64,000 nt of DNA from Humulus lupulus (taxonomy: Eukaryota; Streptophyta; Magnoliopsida; Rosales; Cannabaceae): contig NC_084796.1 of assembly GCF_963169125.1 (NCBI RefSeq), positions 215,143,948 to 215,207,947 of the forward strand. The letters run 5' to 3'. The position numbers and the translations under genes were made by a program. Below are positions 57,004 to 64,000 of the stretch, piece after piece; the stretch's first letter is position 1; the number at the start of each line of letters is the position of its first letter. The notes under the pieces are model-generated. The model was given only the letters and a program-made list of their open reading frames with translations, had not been told where the DNA came from and searched no databases.

Positions 57004-60000
57004 ACAAAACATTCTCACAATAGTCAACAAAATAGTCTTAAACAATTGCATATTCAAAAGTAAAGGTAGGAATTCATGATCTTCCAAATGCCAGCACACC
57101 AAAGCCTTCCAAATCAGATTTTCTTTTGCACTTCATTTGTTGAATTTGGTAAATAAAACATAAAAGAAAAACTAATGAGGTCATGAAATATCATACCATT
57201 CATCTAAAATAGTCAATAATACAATCATAATCTTGGATTGCATATCGGTTAATGTTGAACAAGCATTTATACTAGTAAAAAAATATCCAATCAAGAAAGA
57301 ATCTACTATTTCTAACCAAAATATTATTCACTGGTTTAAAAAGGCATGTCATGTGTAAAATATTTGTGTGCACATATTATCAGAGAAAATGGAGAATTAA
57401 TGAACTAAACTTTATCGAAATATATGCAAGTGTTGAATATTTGTGATTCAACACTTGTAATGAGCTAAAAATTAGAGTAAGACTAACAGACTCATAGCAA
57501 ACCATATCAGATCTATTAGTTACCACTTAATAGATAAATTTTGTAGTAATAAAATCATTTATAGCTAATTTCTAGATAAATTTTGTAGTAATAAAATCAT
57601 TTATAGCCAATTTCTGCACTAAAGGATTCAATTTAATTGATGAAGAACAGAGAAACAATAGTCTTTACAACACAAAAGCTACAAAAAATCATGATCATAA
57701 AAATATTAAATTGCAATGCAATAAATCCAATATGTTAGTAATACTCCACAACTTAGGCTCTTTTATCTAGGAAGAGAGCTAAGTGAAACCTCCATATACA
57801 GGACCTAGAATCTTCATAAAAAAGAAGGTGCATATTGTTTTATAAAATAAACAGGGCTTATAATCAAAGACCAAATATATAAATTTCAAGCCATGCTAAG
57901 TAAAGCTAATTTCAGCAGCCATGCTAAGTAAAGGTAAGACCATTTTGCCTCAAAACCTCAAAACAAGATCAAATCAGAGAACACGAACAAAAAAAAAAAA
58001 AAACAAGAACAACACCATAAGAGAGCAATATTTTTCAATCTACTATCAATAATCAAATATTACAAGGTCTTATACCAATTTTATATGCAATTTATTCAAA
58101 ATCATGGTAATACTATCTACAGTCAAAATGAAAATTTGGAGTATCTACCAATTAAGTTTCTCATCCTTATCTTGAGCTTGGTTCTGGAGCTTCAGATAAT
58201 GCAAGACAGGACTACTGTATTTCGAATCAATTTTAGAACCATACCCAAATTTTGTTCACGTGATTGCATTATCAAAGAAAATTCCAAGAAAAGCACTAGC
58301 AAACATAAACCATCTCTATGGGCTTGTACAGATGCAGATGAGAACATGCATATGTTCACCTTATATACATTAAGAGAATCTTAAACCATCATAGAAAGAT
58401 AATCATAGTTCAATATACTGACCTCCGATTTTCCAATCAAAAGAAAGTTGTTGAAAATCTCAGAAATGGTTTCTTGAACATCTCATTGGTTAATATTGGG
58501 CCTCACCTTAAGCATCCACTGATGTTGCACCAGGTAGTTCTATCAAATCAAAATAAATAAAAAATCAGAGAAATCCTCATATACATGAAAAACCAAAGAA
58601 CAGAGAACCAAATGTCACTTGAGCTTGTGAAATTATAGTATCCATCTAAATATGTATGTGCCTTTTATACCTTAGGCAAATCTGAGTGAAAGTATACCTT
58701 AGACTTTTATTGAAGACTCAAATTCCTAAAATTAGCAAGCAAAACAATGAGTGAAAGTATACCTTAGGCTTTTATTGAAGACTCAAATTTCTAAAATTAG
58801 CAAGCAAAACAATGATTTTATGTCTAAAAGCAACAACTCAATAGATCGAAATTTTCATATGATGATCCAAATATAATATAATGAAAGAAAAAAATGCCAC
58901 AGTATACTTCTATGAAAAAGAAAAAAAAAATCTTTGTTGAACCAATGAACAAGTTTCTTCCTCTGTTTTCCTCTCGCTTTTTCTCTCCTTACATTGATTT
59001 TTCACATAGATCAGTTCAGCTAGAAACTCAAGCAATACCAGGATATTCAATTTGAATTGAAAAAAATTCCTTTAATGCAAAAAACATACAAATTTCTTAT
59101 ATATGACATTAAGTCATCTAAGCATAATAAGAACCATGAAATCATTATCACATATCAATCGGGTTATCAATTCATCCAAAAAATTAACTTTAAATGAGTA
59201 GAGGATGAAATTAGACATGCCCAAGCCTCTATAATCAATCCTCCACATGCATACCATAATAGCTTAAACCAAACCACAAAAGGCAACATCAAACAAGAAG
59301 TTGTTTTCAAATCACTCCATGCATAAGAGTACTCTCCCATTTCCCTAGTGCTTCATGGTATTCTCCATTATTTTAAAACATAAATTCATTATGCATAAAG
59401 AAATACAATATATATTAATATATATGTATATGTATAAATATATATTAAAAACTAATAGAGACACCTTGTTCACAAGAATATCCTTTTACTTATCAAGGAA
59501 GACCTCAGTCTCTTCAACAGCTCTGAAAACCTCAAATAATACCTTATGCTCTTGTGAGTTGGGTGCTACGTAGAACACATGGCCAATCTAATTATCTAAA
59601 CTTTTCTGTCAAAGTACGCAAAATAATAACTAAAGCAAAGACCAAACCTAAAGGAGTTTTTAAATCAAATTGTACTGTCTTGTTTTTAAAGGAAAATATT
59701 CAAGTCAAATCAAAATAACTCAGCCAAATTATGATATCGTATATGAGCACTCTAACAACAAAAATGAAACCAAAGAAATAATTCTAAAAAATCATTGCAA
59801 ATTACTCTACGACATGCTTTCTATGAGAGCTTCTTTTAGCTTAATGTTTAAATTTAAAGCACCCTTGACAAGCCATGTAACGAAACACTCTTTTCTTGAC
59901 AAATGAATTATTAATTATATAAAATAGTGATACCCACAAATGAATTCTTTGCACATTTTGTAAACATAGTTAACAAATAGTTAGACTTCGTATGAACAAT

Positions 60001-61276
60001 TGATACCTAACAAATAGTCAATAAATTTCAATAAGAATGCAACCAGTAATTGCATTTCTTACCTACTCCAGGTCAGCATCCAAATTTGATTATTCTAGCT
60101 ATTAAAATAGGTAGACTGACATAACCAAACATTTACTACACATGCAAAATAGTTATAGTTCCTACAATTTTGAGAAGCCAACTAAGTAACTGCATCTTAT
60201 GAAATAAGAAACTAGAAAAATAAATGGCACATAATATGCCAAATTCAAACAAATAAAATACCATAAAAAACCAATGAAAAGTGATCATATTTAATAATCC
60301 ATTCAAGAACCAAAACAAAACCATCAAAAAAAAAACAAATAGCTTCTTTTAGCTTAATGTTTAAATTTAAAGCCACCCTTTTGCTCGAAAAAGTGAAAAA
60401 TAAAATGACTAAACCATTTTTAATAGTTGAAATTTGTGTACCTAATGGTCACTGCTGCTTCAATTAGAGGAGAAATTTTGGAGGTGTTGGGTATCCTGGT
60501 TCATAATTCTGCATATATAATATTGTTATTATTAGAAACTTTCATATTAGAAATTTAAAATATTCCAAGAATAATGTGTAAGTACTAAAAAAAGTCATGG
60601 GAAAATTAGCCCCCAAAGAAAGCATATGAAGTAATTCTTGTAAACTGAAAAACAGAGTAATTCTTGTAAACATAAAAGAGAGAAATGGTAACTAACAACT
60701 AGCTAGGCATAACTATGATTAAATTAGCTTTTATCCAACTAGTACAAGCCATCCCTTAGGTGCCTAAACTCACAACCAGTTAAGTCTATCAATCTCACAG
60801 TGTCTATACATGCAATTTATGCCCTGAAATACTCTCAAACAGACGAGACAACAACAAGCTAATAACAATATATATACCAAATGTGTCATTAAATTGAAAT
60901 TCTTATTTCTTCAAAGTAATCAGACTATATACAATCAATAGGCACAAAGATGTACATATATATTTATAGAAGCTAAACCCACAAAGGATAAGAAATTAAA
61001 TTAAAAGCAAGAGAACAATCGTAATTAAATTATAGCCCCTGCCAACTGTCTCAATTCATTTAGCATCAAGAGAATGTGAAGGAGGTGAGAGAAGAGCTAT
61101 CAGAGGAGACTTATTTGGGCGAGAGAAAAAAATTTCATTTTGCCTTTTACTTTGGCGCTCAATAATTTTTCAAGCTCGCCTTTTACACTCTACCAACTTT
61201 TAGATTAGTTATTATAATACTTTTCTAATAGTCTTATACTCATGTGCTATATAAAAAAAAGATATTTGGTGTAGTG
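57004..61276 (-). other. Inner part of the second CACTA element; possible captured exons
   Basis: AT-rich with few coding signals. The best exon candidate is 59587-59490 on the minus strand: it reads GHVFYVAPNSQEHKVLFEVF, then RAVEETEVFLDK, with AATTAG before and GTAAAAGG after. A weaker one near 60510-60450 reads NYEPGYPTPPKFLL after TATATGCAG. I cannot assign either to a protein family. The plus-strand frame 58085-58384 looks like chance. Confidence 0.3.
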
Positions 61277-64000
61277 TATGCCTATCTACAACATAAACGG
61301 GGCATCATATGGCTTGTATTGGAGTAACTAATAACAAAAGACTAACAGAGCGACAATCTACACAAAACCAGATTGCAGACAACACAATAACACTAAATAG
61401 CAAACCAGATGGGTCTCAAATCAAGCTATCTATACATAACATAAAAACTAAAACAAGAACACAAGAAGAAACACCTCAAGGAATTATCACAAACACAGAG
61501 AAGGGTCAATAGTTTCAGCTGAACATAAATATTACGATTTAGTACAATTGAATAAAAATAATCCATCATTGAAAGATTCCATGAATATGTCAATGGTATT
61601 TGTATAAGTTTTCAGTATGTAGAAGCATAGAAATTTAAAAGGTAACCCATATATTACCTTTCACACTTGGGTCTTGTCACAATAGATTCTATATTTCTAT
61701 TCCTCTACTTTTCATAACAACATTATTAGTGTATCACGTTATCAGCTTATCTATTCATGTCAATATATTAATGTTTCAATGCATAAGAAATGACACTCAA
61801 AACAATTCATCACTTTAGAATCTACAGATAGAGAAGAGCTAAAGAAAAAGAAGGTATTACTAGCAAGAGTTGACATACAAAATAAATTAAAAATACAGAA
61901 TTACAAACAAAATTGAATAAGTGTGAGAAAAGAGCTCCTAACGCTCTGAATGTATAAAAGTATATTATGGAACACAATATAACATTTTAACTATAAAACA
62001 TAACCATGCAAACTAATGAAAAGAAATCTGAACTCACATTTCAAACTAAACTTGCACTATTTAAAGGAAAAGTATGATCACCTTCACAAGGATTTCAATG
62101 AGGTCCACTCTTTATGGTGTGCTTAGTTTGGAGTTTGGCCAAACTCTACATGAAGTGCATTCAAACTCGGACAAGGTTTGAGCACATATAGAGTCTTATG
62201 AATGTCATTCATGATTCTCTAGTATTCTGTAACAAAAAGTATTGACCCATTCTTACACCATAAAAATAGAGGGAGAAAAAAAATTGGCATATCAATATTT
62301 CACTTTCAAGAAGAAATGGAAAAACTAGAATTTGTATCTCCATGAAAAATGCAAGAGCAAGCAAAATTCAAAACAGATTATAAGAAATAAACTCATATCC
62401 ATACTACATAAGACTTGAAGAAATATGCATACAATATTGTTTCATCACCGTAAAGTTATATATATATATATATATACTTCGTTCTATTTCTATAAAAATA
62501 ATACCCAAAATGTTTTACGTGAAAGATACAAAAAAAGAGAACACAAATAGATTAACCAACTACATTAGACACCAAGGCATTCATAAGTTTGTGCATACAA
62601 AATACAAAGAATAGAACAACATAAATGAGCAAAAGTTTCTTGGTGCATTAATTTAACAGTTCTAACCATTAAATATATCAACATAATCATAAAATTGAAG
62701 CCATTGAAATTACTGAAAGCCAATCAGATATGTGTATCATTGTAGTCTGTAAAGAGTATGTAAAGGCTATAAAAGTCCAATCAACAATCTTGAGACTTTC
62801 TATTCAAGTGAGGCACATGAACGAGCTGATCCTAACTAAAAAGAATGACAAACTTGGTTGATCAGTTTGTATTTTTTTTCATAACAAGTGCCTAAATAGT
62901 GCTATGATTTAATAGAATTATGGTAATGTCTTATGTGTGTTCTTTCTCTACTGCAATAGAGAAAAGAAGAAGAAAAAATCTTGATCCTACAAACAAAGAA
63001 ATGGATATTGAATTAGCAGTCAGTGAGTCTAACCTGATTATTTGAAGATTGTTCACGCAACTTATGAGGCTTTATATTCAAATCAATCATTTTAGAGTTG
63101 TTAGACATAATATAAATCCCTCTAACATTTGTAAGGAAGTTTACCATCAATAACAAGATCTAGATAAGAACATATATCTCGTAAGCATGGATCCAAACCA
63201 TTACCATTCAAGGCTATAAGTTTTCCAGTAACCTAAATAAAAAAAAAAAAAAACATACTCATCAGTCTTCTTCTCATAAAAGCATTTATATATATATAGA
63301 CAACATAATGCATGGGTCTACTCTAACATTTACAATCCTTATCTCTTAAAGAATATGCCAAATTAAGAAAGGATATAGTGTTGAGAATCAATAGAATCAT
63401 TCAATTTTATGAATTATTTGAGCAAAGCTTAATAATATATTCTTCAAAAAAGACTGTCTTAAGCAGTCAGACAAATTTTTTTTTAAAGATAAATCGATAC
63501 AAACATAGCATATCAAATAAATCCAAATAACATTATCTTACTAATCCACGAAAGTAATCTATCTCTCACTTCCAAAACATAAACTTTGAAACTGATAGTC
63601 AATGCAATGAAACAACCAACAAATTAAAATTAATGCATATAATATTGACTAAAAAGAAGACCAAAAAATACTCAATATAAATAGAATAAATATACTAGCA
63701 TAGTAGCATATATAATACAAAATTACTAACACACACATAGAGATATGTTTATTGATTATAATACAAAAAATATATAATACAAAAAATTACTAACACACAC
63801 AAACATATAATACAAAAAATATATGTTTATTGATTATATTCAAATTGAAATAGCAAACAAAAAAATCATACCTCACACATAGAGAAACAAAGAAGGAGAG
63901 GGATGGGGAGGGTGGATGTTGCAGTTTTCAAAGATATAATTATGTAAATATATTTTTCAAATCTTTAGGCAAACAACTCTCCCATTTGCACACTGATATA
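61277..64000. other. AT-rich DNA at the right edge, no gene recognised
   Basis: I find no terminal repeat or protein domain. A weak exon candidate lies on the minus strand from 63232 downward (VTGKLIALNGNGLDPCLRDI, then CSYLDLVIDGKLPYKC and a stop), after a T-rich tract ending TTTAG. TA-dinucleotide runs are at 62458-62475 and 63288-63297. Confidence 0.4.

Larger units (their letters stand above)
54323..61276. mobile_element. Second CACTA element, related to the first, with nested solo LTR
   Basis: The left end CACTACAAGAAAAAATGC and the next several hundred bases closely match 43027 onward. The right end GGTGTAGTG, preceded by ATTATAATACTTTTCTAA, matches the right end of the first element near 52734-52795. 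The flanks (ACG and TAT) show no 3-bp duplication, so one end may be altered or the element rearranged. Two hairpin repeats lie at 54577-54603 and 54611-54637. No transposase is recognised. A family 1 solo LTR (55110-56998) is inserted. Confidence 0.7.

Noticed and set aside
61309..61512. 67-codon plus-strand frame in the right flank
   Set aside because: Low-complexity polar sequence with no domain or splice context; chance frame in AT-rich DNA.

Overview
This window is nuclear DNA from a flowering plant, most likely a eudicot. It is AT-rich, has no prokaryotic gene layout, and consists mostly of plant-type LTR retrotransposons and CACTA transposons in various stages of decay. Only one ordinary host gene looks complete: a two-exon thaumatin-like (PR-5) protein gene at 40572-42565. 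The species cannot be read from the sequence alone; the style of the long TGTAAYGCCCC-type LTRs reminds me of Cannabaceae, but that is only an impression.

Region by region. 1-782 is the end of a long LTR (family 2) that runs off the left edge. 783-11780 is a degenerate Ty3/gypsy chromovirus of Del/Tekay type (family 1, + strand) with both LTRs, a tRNA-iMet primer site, broken gag, protease, RT, RNase H, integrase and chromodomain. Its RT is split by a solo LTR of its own family (5355-7263, TSD TTTAC). A second PBS plus leader follows its 3' LTR (11781-12055). 12056-17582 holds two truncated family 2 elements on the minus strand (gag, PBS and LTR only).

18080-38777 is a nest that resolves to the base. 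An old family 2 solo LTR (+ strand, about 2.63 kb once reassembled) was hit three times: by a copia-like solo LTR (18086-20118, TSD GTAAC), by a 13.3 kb Tat-lineage Ty3/gypsy element (21654-34916, TSD ACTAG) and by a family 2 solo LTR on the minus strand (35516-38271, TSD GCTGC). The Tat element has gag-pol on the minus strand, now broken, with the lineage's second RNase H. On the plus strand, between integrase and the 3' LTR, it carries a separate gene-like unit: a TATA box, a 5' UTR intron and three coding exons that join in phase to about 755 codons without a stop. The product resembles the plant 'putative gypsy-type transposon' (Transposase_28) domain followed by a coiled coil.

43027-52795 is a non-autonomous CACTA element (TIR CACTACAA, TSD AAT) that has captured host gene pieces: the C-terminal half of a calcium-dependent protein kinase with introns retained, a nearly complete REX1B-domain gene, and exons of an unrecognised gene. 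A related CACTA element (about 54323-61276) contains a family 1 solo LTR (55110-56998, TSD CATAA) and possible captured exons. 61277-64000 is AT-rich with no gene I can identify.

The most interesting parts are the intact antisense gene of the decayed Tat element and the multi-gene capture by the CACTA element.
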